Origin: Halapricum hydrolyticum | GTDB lineage: Archaea > Halobacteriota > Halobacteria > Halobacteriales > Haloarculaceae | Reading direction: 5' to 3' | Assembly (NCBI GenBank): GCA_025517565.1 | Contig: JAOPKD010000009.1 | Coordinates: forward strand, 1-64,000 | Length of the DNA stretch: 64,000 nucleotides | Shown here: positions 43,294 to 51,850 of the stretch, piece by piece | Numbering within the stretch: the first letter of the stretch is position 1 | Layout: every line of letters starts with the position of its first letter | Program-made: the position numbers and the translations under genes | The notes under the pieces: model-generated | Told to the model about the DNA's origin: nothing | The model's input: only the letters and a program-made list of their open reading frames with translations | Database searches by the model: none

Positions 43294-44529
43294 TCATCCG
43301 CGGCCGCCAGCCAGTGCAGTTGCCTCAGGAAGCCGTCGGAGCCACAGCATTGCAACAGTCCCGACAAACGGTCCGATGACTAGTGGCGCAAAGGCCCACT
43401 GCCAGCCGACGGCATCGGCAATAATCGGTGTGACTTGGATCGACCCCACCGTGAGTAGAAATCCGATGGCAGTCTGGAGCGTCAGGGCTGACCCGACGTA
43501 ACTGTCCTCGGCGAGTTCGGAGACGGCCGCCGAGAACTGCGCGGAGTCGGCGACAATAACGAACCCCCAGATCAACAGGAAGGGGATGAGGATGAGCAGG
43601 GGCCCACCAAACACGAAGCCGGCACCGATACAGGCTGTGCCGCTGACGATCATACTTCCGCTCGTGACGGTTGTCCGTCCGATACGATCTGCGAACACAC
43701 CGGCGACGACGGCACCGATACCCCCTACTGCAATAGTTCCGAATGCGAGCAGCGCAGCGAGTGTCGGTGCCGGGTCGCCGCTGGTAGCGAAACTTGCAGC
43801 CAAATAGACGGGAATCCACGCCCAGACGGCGTATAATTCCCACATGTGACCGAAATATCCGAGATTGGCGAGCATCGTTCCGCGGTCACCGAGCATCCGC
43901 CGAACGGCTCCGGGATCGAACGGTGCTGCCGGAGCTTGATAGGGGCCTGGACGCACAAAGAGAACGAGCACACCACTGACTGCTGCGAGCCCAGCCGCAC
44001 CAAGTAAGACGAGTCGCGGACGACCGACACCACCGATCGCCCGAAGCAGATGCGGCATCGCCGACCCGATCGTGAGTGCACCGACAAGCGTGCCGATAGC
44101 GAACCCGCGGCCTTCCCGAAACCAGCCAGCCATGATTTTCATGCCTGTCGGGTACACACCGGCCAGTGCGATACCGGTGAGAAACCGTAACAGAACGGCC
44201 GGGATGAACGACGACACGGCAAGGGCGATAAGGGCAGTCGCTCCCACACCGATGGCGGCTGAGACAGCAAACAGGTACCGCGGCGGAATCGTATCCGACA
44301 GGGTGAGTGTCGCAGAAAGCACGGCACCGACGACGAATCCGAGTTGCACCGCGTTCGTCAACCATGCCGTCTCAGCGCTCGAAAGATCCCAGAGCGCCGC
44401 GAGTTCCGGCCCAACCGCTGATGCACTGAACCAGAGCGTCATCGCCAGCAGTTCGGCAACAGCAAGAATGAGGAGGACACGGTAGCGACTTGATTTCGGC
44501 TGTTCCTGCTCCTGTGACTCCGTATCCAT
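43294..44529 (-). CDS. MFS transporter
   Basis: 411 residues with twelve predicted transmembrane segments. The family loop between helices 2 and 3 reads AVLSATLTLSDTIPPRYLF; helix 4-5 has LTGIALAGVYPTGMKIMAGW; the second half begins about residue 215 after RPGPYQAPAAPF. It resembles bacterial and archaeal members of the cyanate/nitrate-porter-like branches, but the substrate is not determined. It is divergent from the histidine kinase, with 109 bases between the starts. Confidence 0.9.
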   Translation of the reverse strand: MDTESQEQEQPKSSRYRVLLILAVAELLAMTLWFSASAVGPELAALWDLSSAETAWLTNAVQLGFVVGAVLSATLTLSDTIPPRYLFAVSAAIGVGATALIALAVSSFIPAVLLRFLTGIALAGVYPTGMKIMAGWFREGRGFAIGTLVGALTIGSAMPHLLRAIGGVGRPRLVLLGAAGLAAVSGVLVLFVRPGPYQAPAAPFDPGAVRRMLGDRGTMLANLGYFGHMWELYAVWAWIPVYLAASFATSGDPAPTLAALLAFGTIAVGGIGAVVAGVFADRIGRTTVTSGSMIVSGTACIGAGFVFGGPLLILIPFLLIWGFVIVADSAQFSAAVSELAEDSYVGSALTLQTAIGFLLTVGSIQVTPIIADAVGWQWAFAPLVIGPFVGTVAMLWLRRLPEATALAGGRG

Positions 44530-44600
44530 TATGTTGGTGTACTAATCAGCGTAAATAAAAACCCACGGAGGGGTTCGGATGTATTGCACACCGCAGCGCG

Positions 44601-44610
44601 TATTATATAT
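44601..44610 (+). promoter_or_regulatory. TATA-like box for the histidine kinase
   Basis: TATTATATAT is centred about 34 bases before the ATG at 44639, consistent with a very short leader. Confidence 0.4.
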
Positions 44611-44638
44611 AGAAGACATCTGTACCTACGCTAGGAAA

Positions 44639-45718
44639 ATGGCTGAAGATCAGGATCGTGATGACCCTCCGAGTGACCGTTCGGCGAGGACGTCCGCAGC
44701 CCCGGATTCATCTCCTGAAGAGCGTTATCGCAAGATTTTCCAATATAACAACGACGCAGTGATGGTCGTTGACCTGGAGACCGAATCCTTTCTCGATGTC
44801 AATCCCGCAGCCTGCGACCTGCTCGGATACTCCCGCGAGGAACTCCTCTCGATGCATCCGGAGGATATTCATCCAAATGACGTCGAGCGCGTCCGAAAGG
44901 AGTTCATCTCTCAAGTCTACCAGGAAGGATCAGGCTTCACCGACGACCTGACTTGTCTCACCAAGGACGGCGAAGAGGTTCCGACCGAAATCTCCGGAGC
45001 CGCACTCGACGCCGGAGAAGATGGAACCGACCCGACCCAGATGATCGCGATGCTCCGTGACATCTCCGACCGCGTCGAACACCGTCGAGACCTCGAAGAG
45101 AAGATCGAACGGCTAGATCGATTCGCCAGTATCGTTTCACACGACCTGAAGAACCCGCTCTCGATCATCAACGGCCATGTGACCCTTGCCCGGGAGAATG
45201 GCGATCCCGAACACTTCGACGCCATCGAGGACGCCGTAGACCGGATGGACGAGATGTTGTCTGAACTCTTGCAGCTTACCAGGGAAGGACACCTCGTCGG
45301 CGAGAGAACGGACATCGAGTTGGAGCCCCTGGCACGAGAGGTCTGGATCGACTGTGAACTCGACCCAGCGACTCTCGAAATCAAGTCATCGAGGACACTT
45401 TACGCGGATCGGGACCGCCTCCACGAACTCTTTGCAAACCTCTTCGAGAACGCACACACTCACGGTGGGGAGACGGTTACTGTCCGTGTCGGAACGCTCG
45501 ACAGAGACGATCGTAACGGGTTCTACGTGGAAGATGACGGCGAAGGGATCCCAGCAGACGAACAAGATACCGTATTCGAGTGGGGACATACAACGACCAG
45601 TGACGGAACTGGCTTCGGCCTCGCTATCGTCGCCGAGATCGCCGAGGCGCACGGCTGGGAAATTACTGTCTATGATGCCGAAGCAGGGGGAACTCGCTTC
45701 GAGATCGAAGTCTCCTAA
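44639..45718 (+). CDS. PAS-domain sensor histidine kinase
   Basis: 359 residues, cytoplasmic. The PAS domain spans residues 28-145 (DVNPAACDLLGYSREELLSM). HisKA has the phospho-acceptor H168 in IVSHDLKNPLSIINGH. The ATPase domain has LFANLFENAHTHG (N box), VEDDGEGIP (G1) and DGTGFGLAIV (G2). No transmembrane helices, so it senses an internal signal, possibly redox or a ligand in the PAS pocket. No response regulator is adjacent. Confidence 0.93.
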   Translation: MAEDQDRDDPPSDRSARTSAAPDSSPEERYRKIFQYNNDAVMVVDLETESFLDVNPAACDLLGYSREELLSMHPEDIHPNDVERVRKEFISQVYQEGSGFTDDLTCLTKDGEEVPTEISGAALDAGEDGTDPTQMIAMLRDISDRVEHRRDLEEKIERLDRFASIVSHDLKNPLSIINGHVTLARENGDPEHFDAIEDAVDRMDEMLSELLQLTREGHLVGERTDIELEPLAREVWIDCELDPATLEIKSSRTLYADRDRLHELFANLFENAHTHGGETVTVRVGTLDRDDRNGFYVEDDGEGIPADEQDTVFEWGHTTTSDGTGFGLAIVAEIAEAHGWEITVYDAEAGGTRFEIEVS

Positions 45719-45757
45719 CCTCGAGCGAGGGAGAACGGGACTTCACTCAGCAAACAG

Positions 45758-45766
45758 TATATAAAT
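45758..45766 (+). promoter_or_regulatory. TATA-like box within a near-palindrome before the Rieske-TPP gene
   Basis: AGTATATAAATACT (45756-45769) is a near-perfect palindrome containing the TATA box. Transcription would start near 45788, so the ATG at 45838, not the one at 45778, is the probable start. Confidence 0.4.
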
Positions 45767-45837
45767 ACTGCGGGTAGATGGAACGCGTCTCAACGCCCAC
45801 AGCGTCATTAAGCCTGTTCTCCAAGCTCTACAAAGAC

Positions 45838-47823
45838 ATGGCTGATAGCTCTTCCCCGAACACGCCACACGGAGACACGACGTGGTACAAAGCTCTTTCA
45901 CCTGGTGAACTACCAGAAGGTCGAGTCAAGGCTGTTAGCTGTGGCGATACGACCGTGGCTGTAACCCATTATGACGGTGAGTATGCTGCTCTCGACAACA
46001 ACTGTCCGCATCAGGGCGGACCCCTCGGTGAGGGATCCATCGAGACAGGATATCTCCGATGTCCGTGGCACGGGTGGGACTTCGACCCGCTGACCGGCGA
46101 GACACCCGGTCCACACGACGACTGCGTCCAGACGTTCCCGGTCGAGGAACGCGAGGACGGAATCTACGTCGGATTTCCGGAAGAAGAACCTCACGAGCGA
46201 ACGGTCTCCGACGTCATCGCCGAGACGCTGGTCAACTGGGGCGTCCGACAGGTCTGGGGGATCGTGGGTCACTCGAATCTCGGCCTCGCCGACGCGCTCC
46301 GCCGTGAGGCCGACCAGGGAAACCTCGCGTACTACGGCGTTCGGCACGAGGGCGCCGGCGCGTTCGCCGCCTCGGCATACGGAAAACTCACCGGGCGTCC
46401 GGCGGCCTGTTTCTCCATCGCAGGCCCCGGTGCGACGAACATGCTCACGGGCCTGTGGGACGCCAACGTCGACCGCTCGCCGACGATCGCCCTCACGGGG
46501 CAGGTCGAGTCGCAAGTCCTCGGGACGGGGAACTTCCAGGAAGTCGACCTCGAAGCCGCCTACGGCGACGTCGCCGAGTTTGAGGCGACCGTCCTGCCGG
46601 ACAGCCAGCACGCTGAACTCGCGACCCGAGCGGCCAAAACCGCCATCCTCGAACGCGGTGTCTCGCACCTGATCTTCCCGGACGAGATACAAACGCAGTC
46701 CGCCGAGGGTGTCGAGCCCGGCGACCCCGAGGGGCGCATCACGGAACGCGACATCAGCCCGCCCGAGGACGCAGTTCAAGATGCGGTGGACCTGCTCGAA
46801 ACCGCCGAGCGTCCGGTCATCATCGCTGGCCACGGCGCTCGCTTCGAGATGGACGGCATCGTCGACCTCGCCGAACGGTTCGACTGTCCGGTGCTGACGA
46901 CGTTCAAGGGCAAAGGACAGATTCCCGACTCCCACCCACTCGCGGGGGGCGTCCTCGGCCGGAGCGGAACGCCGATCGCGAGTCACTTCATGAACGAGGC
47001 GGATCTGCTGGCCGTCTTCGGCGCGAGCTTCTCGAATCACACGGGCATTGCCGAGTACAAGCCGATAATCCACGTCGACTACGATGCGATGACGCTGGGC
47101 AAGTTCCACAGCATCGATGTTCCAGTGTGGGGCGAGATCGGCGTCACTGTAGACGAGCTCATTGACCGAATTGAGGGCGTCGAGGCAGAGAGCCAGCGCG
47201 AAGAACTCGCCGATCGGTGGGAGATCTGGCGCGAGGAGAAGGCAACTCGACGCGCCGGGACGCCCGAGCGTGGCGTCAACTACGCCACCGCCTTCGAAGC
47301 GATGACCCGACTCGTCCCTGACGACGCCATCATTCCCGTCGACGTCGGGAACAACACCTATGCGTTCGGCCGGTATTTCGAACCGGAACACCAGTCCGTG
47401 CTCATGTCCGGCTATCTCGGGTCGATCGGCTTCGCGTTCCCGGCGGCCCTTGGGGCGTGGGCAGCCACGCAGGAACCCGAGTCACAGTTTGCCGGCCGGA
47501 AGGTCGTCTCGGTGTCCAGCGATGGCGGGTTCGGCCAGTACATGAGCGAGTTCACGACCGCCGTCAAGTACGACATGGATATCACGCACGTCCTGTTGAA
47601 CGACGACGAACTCGGGAAGATCAGCAAGGAGCAGCGTACGGGCGGGTGGGACGTCTGGCAGACCGACCTCGTGAACCCGGAGTTCGCCGCATTCGCGGAG
47701 AACTGTGGCGGACACGGCCTCTTCGTCGACGACCCGGACGACCTCGACGAGGCGCTCGAAACCGCGATCGACCACGATGGCCCCGCACTCGTCGAAATAC
47801 TCACTGACTCGGACCCCATCTGA
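45838..47823 (+). CDS. Rieske [2Fe-2S] domain fused to a pyruvate-oxidase/acetolactate-synthase-like TPP enzyme
   Basis: 661 residues. Residues 15-113 are a Rieske domain with C56-P-H58 and C75-PW-H78 (DNNCPHQGGPLGEG; RCPWHGWDFD). From about residue 120 a full TPP enzyme follows: the PYR domain with E171 (RHEGAGAFAASAYGKLTGRP), a central domain, and the PP domain with SSDGGFGQYMSEF and HVLLNDDELGKI. Both cofactor sites look complete. The fusion suggests direct electron transfer from a TPP-bound intermediate to the iron-sulfur centre, i.e. an oxidative decarboxylase. This is inference. The start at 45838 drops 20 atypical residues. Confidence 0.9.
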   Translation: MADSSSPNTPHGDTTWYKALSPGELPEGRVKAVSCGDTTVAVTHYDGEYAALDNNCPHQGGPLGEGSIETGYLRCPWHGWDFDPLTGETPGPHDDCVQTFPVEEREDGIYVGFPEEEPHERTVSDVIAETLVNWGVRQVWGIVGHSNLGLADALRREADQGNLAYYGVRHEGAGAFAASAYGKLTGRPAACFSIAGPGATNMLTGLWDANVDRSPTIALTGQVESQVLGTGNFQEVDLEAAYGDVAEFEATVLPDSQHAELATRAAKTAILERGVSHLIFPDEIQTQSAEGVEPGDPEGRITERDISPPEDAVQDAVDLLETAERPVIIAGHGARFEMDGIVDLAERFDCPVLTTFKGKGQIPDSHPLAGGVLGRSGTPIASHFMNEADLLAVFGASFSNHTGIAEYKPIIHVDYDAMTLGKFHSIDVPVWGEIGVTVDELIDRIEGVEAESQREELADRWEIWREEKATRRAGTPERGVNYATAFEAMTRLVPDDAIIPVDVGNNTYAFGRYFEPEHQSVLMSGYLGSIGFAFPAALGAWAATQEPESQFAGRKVVSVSSDGGFGQYMSEFTTAVKYDMDITHVLLNDDELGKISKEQRTGGWDVWQTDLVNPEFAAFAENCGGHGLFVDDPDDLDEALETAIDHDGPALVEILTDSDPI

Positions 47824-47866
47824 GCGATCGTATGGTCGTGACTGAAACTTCCATCGGGGCGAACGC

Positions 47867-49099
47867 GTGAGCGGGTTCACATCGCTGCTACTCAGCGTCC
47901 TTGGAGTATTCGCGCTGGCGTTGGTCGTCCGATTGGTGGTCCGCAACCAGGATCGGGTCGCGTTTGCGAGTGCGCTTGTCTTCATCGGCGTGGTCGTCTC
48001 GGCAGTGGGACTCTCCTTTGACCTCCCGCTCACCGACGACCTGATCCTGACAATCTTTTTGCCGACGATAATTTTCCACGGGACGACGACGATCGACGTC
48101 CAAGAACTGTGGCGAAACACGAGCCTAATTGTGGTTCTCACGGTCATTGGACTCCCACTTGCGGTCGTGATTCTCGGCGTGGTCGGCTCGGTTGCGTTCG
48201 GATTTCCGTTGCTTGTCGCGCTGCTGTTCGCGACGATCATTCTCCCGACCGACCCTGCCGCAGTGCTGTCGATCTTCGACGAGCTCGACGTCGCCGAACA
48301 GCTCGCGGTCACCATCGAAGGCGAGAGCCTCCTCAACGATGGCGTCGCGATCGTGATTTTCTCCGCGGTGGTCGCCGCCTTCGAAGCCTCCGGATCGGTC
48401 GCGGCGCTTGCGACACCGCGTTCTCTCGTCGGCATCGCCGGCGACATCGCCCTCGTCGGTGGTGGAGGGCTCGTCCTGGGCATGGTTGTCGGCTACCTCG
48501 CCCACATCGCGATGCGCCAGCTCGACGACAGGATGAGCATCCTCCTGCTCACCGTGCTGGTCACCTACGGGAGCTTTCTGCTCGCCGAACACTTCCTCGG
48601 AGTGAGTGGGATTCTCGCGGTTGTGGGTGCGGGACTGTTGATGGGTGCACACGAGGAGACCCACCACAAGATGAGCACGAGCGAGTCCCACGTCCAGGAA
48701 CTCTGGACGACCGCGGCCTTTCTCGTCACGACGATGCTGTACGTCCTCATCGGTGCCGAAATCCGGATCGATGCGTTCATCGAGAACGCCGGACTCGTGG
48801 TCTCGGCCGCTATTCTCGTTGTCGTCGTCCGCGCGGCCACGATTTACCCACTGGTCACAGGAACCAATCTCATACGCGGCCAGCCGGTTCCCCTGTACTG
48901 CCAGCACGTGATGGTCTGGGGCGGTCTGCATACCGTCGTGCCGGTCGCGCTGGTGTTGTCGCTCCCGCAGGGGTTTCCGTTCCGCGAGCAACTGCAGGTG
49001 ATGGTGTTCGGCGTCGCCGTGATCAGCATCGTCGTCCAGGGGCTGTTGATGCCGCCCGTCCTGACGCGGCTTGGGCTGGGCGATTCGAGCGGCGGGTGA
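47867..49099 (+). CDS. CPA1-type cation/proton antiporter
   Basis: 410 residues, GTG start at 47867, about twelve membrane segments. The family motifs FLPTIIFHGTTTID (TM with the FFE-like position), ATIILPTDPAAVLSIFDEL and VTIEGESLLNDGVAIVIFSA carry the ion-binding Asp residues. It belongs to the NhaP-like Na+(K+)/H+ antiporters. There is no C-terminal regulatory domain. It follows the Rieske-TPP gene by 43 bases and may be co-transcribed with it. Confidence 0.93.
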   Translation: MSGFTSLLLSVLGVFALALVVRLVVRNQDRVAFASALVFIGVVVSAVGLSFDLPLTDDLILTIFLPTIIFHGTTTIDVQELWRNTSLIVVLTVIGLPLAVVILGVVGSVAFGFPLLVALLFATIILPTDPAAVLSIFDELDVAEQLAVTIEGESLLNDGVAIVIFSAVVAAFEASGSVAALATPRSLVGIAGDIALVGGGGLVLGMVVGYLAHIAMRQLDDRMSILLLTVLVTYGSFLLAEHFLGVSGILAVVGAGLLMGAHEETHHKMSTSESHVQELWTTAAFLVTTMLYVLIGAEIRIDAFIENAGLVVSAAILVVVVRAATIYPLVTGTNLIRGQPVPLYCQHVMVWGGLHTVVPVALVLSLPQGFPFREQLQVMVFGVAVISIVVQGLLMPPVLTRLGLGDSSGG

Positions 49100-49104
49100 C
49101 GCAG

Positions 49105-50637
49105 TTACCTCGTCACGCGGCGGCCGAGCGAGAAGACGAAGACGGCAGTCAGAAACGCGCCCGCGAGTCCCTCCGATGCAGCTACGAAACGGCCGGCATC
49201 GCCAGCCGGATGGACGTCCCCGAGTCCGAGTGTCGCGAACGTCACGACGCTGAAGTAGAGCCCATCGAACGCGGCGAGCAGACCGTGAGTGCCGTAGCGC
49301 ACCACCTCCTCGCCCGCAACGAGTCCGCCGACTGCCGGGTACAAGAGTGCGCTGCTCACGATGACCCCCAGCGCAAGTGCAAGCGTCCGCTGTGGTCGCT
49401 CGCCGTAGCCGGCGACCAGATCGAGAAATCCGTTCGTGGCCCAGCGCAGCGCCGCGTCCGCGCGATGTGTCAGTGAGTGCTCGGAAGCCCGGGCGTGGGC
49501 GGCGTAGCGCCGGCGACGGTATCGCAACTCGCGGACAAAGAACATCGACGCTGTCTCGCTGTCGCCCGTCCCCGTCGCCCCCTGTTTTCCTTCGAGATAT
49601 GTGTGTTCCAGTCCCTCAATGCTATCCGCCGCCGCGGGGGTCCCGACGTACTCGTGGAGCCGCCAGCGGTTCGAACGCAACACCTCACGGTAGGACGCGA
49701 AGGGGAACCCGTCGAACCGCGTTCGGTAGAATCGGTATCGGTCGAAGGTGTCCGGTTCGCAGTCGAGATCCACGTCACCGAGGGTGACATCTGTAAGGTC
49801 GTAGCAGGCGACAGCATCCTCCGGTTGGTCGAGCCGTCCTGCTGAGACGGTCGCGTCTTGGAGATGGCACGTCAGGTCGCTGCTGGGACGGACACGAAGC
49901 AGGTCGAACGTCCCTTCCGAGAGATCGAGCGTCCCGTCGGCATCGTCGAGACAGACGCCTTCGAATATCGCACGGGTGCCGTCCGCACCGACGAACTCGG
50001 CACCCTCCTCGAACGTCGTGGACACGAACTGCACAGTTCCAAAGGTGAGGTTGGGAAAGTGTGCCGAGCCGGCGACAGTGACGTCGTCGAAACCTAGCCA
50101 TCCAGCCACGTCGCAGGCAGCGAACTCCACGCTGCCGTCGAACCGGACATTGCTGATCTGAAAACTGCGTTCAAACGACCCACGGCGAGACCGAAGACAG
50201 GTCAATGGTTCTGACGCCGTCCCGAACACTGTGTCGTCGATTGTGACGTCCATCTCGAAGGTCGCCGTAGTGGTGTCCAGGTGCGATATGTGACAGTCTC
50301 TGATGTGGACCGGGTGTCGAACGACCGCCCCGGACAGATCGAGCCTCCCGTCGACTGTGACGTCACAGAATATAATACGCCCGACATCGCTCCCGTCGAC
50401 GACGAGCGCGGAGAGATCCAGTTCGTCGAGCTGGATGTCGACGTACTCTCGACGAGCAGGGTCGTCCGCGTCGACGTCCGCGAGGAATGCCGACCGCAAC
50501 GTCGACGAGGTGATGTCCGCCGCCACGCGCTCCTCGGGCGTGAGGTGGAACACGCACCGGTCGTGGTCGGCGGCCACCGACCGCGGACAGCGTCGCTCCG
50601 ATCCGTCCACGGTGTACCGAACGGTACAGCAGGTCAC
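49105..50637 (-). CDS. Beta-helix (pentapeptide-repeat-like) protein fused to a potassium-channel pore
   Basis: 510 residues, probable GTG start at 50637. The N-terminus has a small Cys cluster (MTCCTVRY, ERRCPRS). Residues about 90-290 are a repetitive beta-helix-like region with repeating Ala/Leu and Asp patterns (DLSGAVV, DLSALVV, DLSEGTF). The C-terminal about 100 residues hold two membrane segments around FSVVTFATLGLGDVHPAG, the K+ selectivity filter. Such a beta-helix/channel fusion suggests a cytoplasmic gating domain. Convergent with the antiporter gene, with 5 bases between the ends. Confidence 0.85.
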   Translation of the reverse strand: MTCCTVRYTVDGSERRCPRSVAADHDRCVFHLTPEERVAADITSSTLRSAFLADVDADDPARREYVDIQLDELDLSALVVDGSDVGRIIFCDVTVDGRLDLSGAVVRHPVHIRDCHISHLDTTTATFEMDVTIDDTVFGTASEPLTCLRSRRGSFERSFQISNVRFDGSVEFAACDVAGWLGFDDVTVAGSAHFPNLTFGTVQFVSTTFEEGAEFVGADGTRAIFEGVCLDDADGTLDLSEGTFDLLRVRPSSDLTCHLQDATVSAGRLDQPEDAVACYDLTDVTLGDVDLDCEPDTFDRYRFYRTRFDGFPFASYREVLRSNRWRLHEYVGTPAAADSIEGLEHTYLEGKQGATGTGDSETASMFFVRELRYRRRRYAAHARASEHSLTHRADAALRWATNGFLDLVAGYGERPQRTLALALGVIVSSALLYPAVGGLVAGEEVVRYGTHGLLAAFDGLYFSVVTFATLGLGDVHPAGDAGRFVAASEGLAGAFLTAVFVFSLGRRVTR

Positions 50638-50715
50638 GTTACTCCCCTCGCGTGCCAGCCTCGACGCGTGTTCGGAGGAGCCCGTCGTCGGGGCGGTGTA
50701 TCGTTCATATCCATG

Positions 50716-51114
50716 TCAGCGGGAGGGGGACTGAAGGAAGTCGAGTCGAACGGACGCAGTCGACCGCAGGACGCTCGCCACCAGCACCACCAGCGAGAGC
50801 GACAGGAGGACGATTCCGAATCCCAGGGGGAGCCCGATTGGATCCGGGCCCAAGACGCTCCCGAGCGTCAGTGCGAGGCCGAACACCCCGAGGTAGCTTC
50901 CGAGGAGAAACAGCGGCACGACGCTGTAGGGGCCATCAGTGTAGGCGTACACGCCGGCGAGCACGCCGGCGGCCGGGAGCACGACGAAGTAGACGACTGT
51001 CGCGACTCCATTAGTCGCGGCGTCCAACCCACTCACCGGGTCCCGGTAGAGTACGAAGAGGACCACCAGGAATCCGGCCACGAGTGCAGCGCCGCCGATT
51101 TCGTTTGTGTCCAT
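50716..51114 (-). CDS. Small four-helix membrane protein
   Basis: 132 residues with four strongly hydrophobic segments (GAALVAGFLVVLFVLY; VVYFVVLPAAGVLAGVY; VPLFLLGSYLGVFGLALTLG; FGIVLLSLSLVVLVASVL). No family motif is recognised. It is followed by the channel-like gene on the same strand, so an accessory role is possible. Confidence 0.7.
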   Translation of the reverse strand: MDTNEIGGAALVAGFLVVLFVLYRDPVSGLDAATNGVATVVYFVVLPAAGVLAGVYAYTDGPYSVVPLFLLGSYLGVFGLALTLGSVLGPDPIGLPLGFGIVLLSLSLVVLVASVLRSTASVRLDFLQSPSR

Positions 51115-51169
51115 ACAGTGATAACCCTCAACGGGGACGGAGTAGTTGCTCCGGTCTGTGTCTCTCGAG

Positions 51170-51574
51170 TTACTCCTGGGCGCGCTCCATCGCGTAGCTC
51201 AGCCGGTGGGGCATGAGGCTCAGCGCGCGGACGATGGCCACCAAAGCGATGAAGATGCCCAGGAGGATGTGGCCGATGCCGCCGAGTTTGAGCCACAGCA
51301 GCGTCGAGGGCCACTTGTGGATCGAAGCGAGTGCGCCGTTGACCGCGGCGCCGCGGGTCCCGCCGCTCCCGCCGGCGAGGCTCGTGTCGGTGTACGTGCT
51401 GAAGAAGTTCTCCAGTAGCGGGTGGAACTCGGTCAGCTCGAAGAACAGTGCCGCGCCGACCAGCAGGTATCCTACGGCGGCGAAGACGGCACCGACCATG
51501 AGCATCTTCTTGATCGAGCCGACGGTCGATTCTATCTCGTCGATTGGTTGACGGTCCGGGTAATCGGATGCCAT
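51170..51574 (-). CDS. Small membrane protein of unknown function
   Basis: 134 residues with three hydrophobic segments and a Gly/Ser-rich loop (SLAGGSGGTRGAAV). It lies 55 bases upstream of the four-helix protein on the same strand, so the two probably form one unit. There is no recognised family. Confidence 0.7.
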   Translation of the reverse strand: MASDYPDRQPIDEIESTVGSIKKMLMVGAVFAAVGYLLVGAALFFELTEFHPLLENFFSTYTDTSLAGGSGGTRGAAVNGALASIHKWPSTLLWLKLGGIGHILLGIFIALVAIVRALSLMPHRLSYAMERAQE

Positions 51575-51850
51575 ACACCCTCATTCACCCCCCTAATAGA
51601 TAGGAGCACCGCGGCCGTGGAACTCGCTTACACGGACACATGGACGTTCTAATACTTCCGGATGAAACGTCAGCGCGACCAGAGACAATATGCCGTCAAT
51701 AGCCCGACTACCGATCTCACGGGGTGACGTGATTGTGCATCGAAATCGAACAAATCCGTCCGACGCAACCGACAGACACCGGTCCCGAACACGGGCCGTG
51801 CAGCGGATCGGACAGTCAATCCGGACTCGGACGAACAGAGTGTGGAACCG

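Noticed and set aside
45910..47391. 493-codon minus-strand open frame opposite the Rieske-TPP gene.
   Set aside because: Antisense mirror of a real gene; no motif and no plausible start or leader.
47867..49476. Long plus-strand open frame 48109-49476 over the antiporter gene.
   Set aside because: It is Arg-rich and runs across two real genes on opposite strands, the usual shadow in GC-rich DNA.
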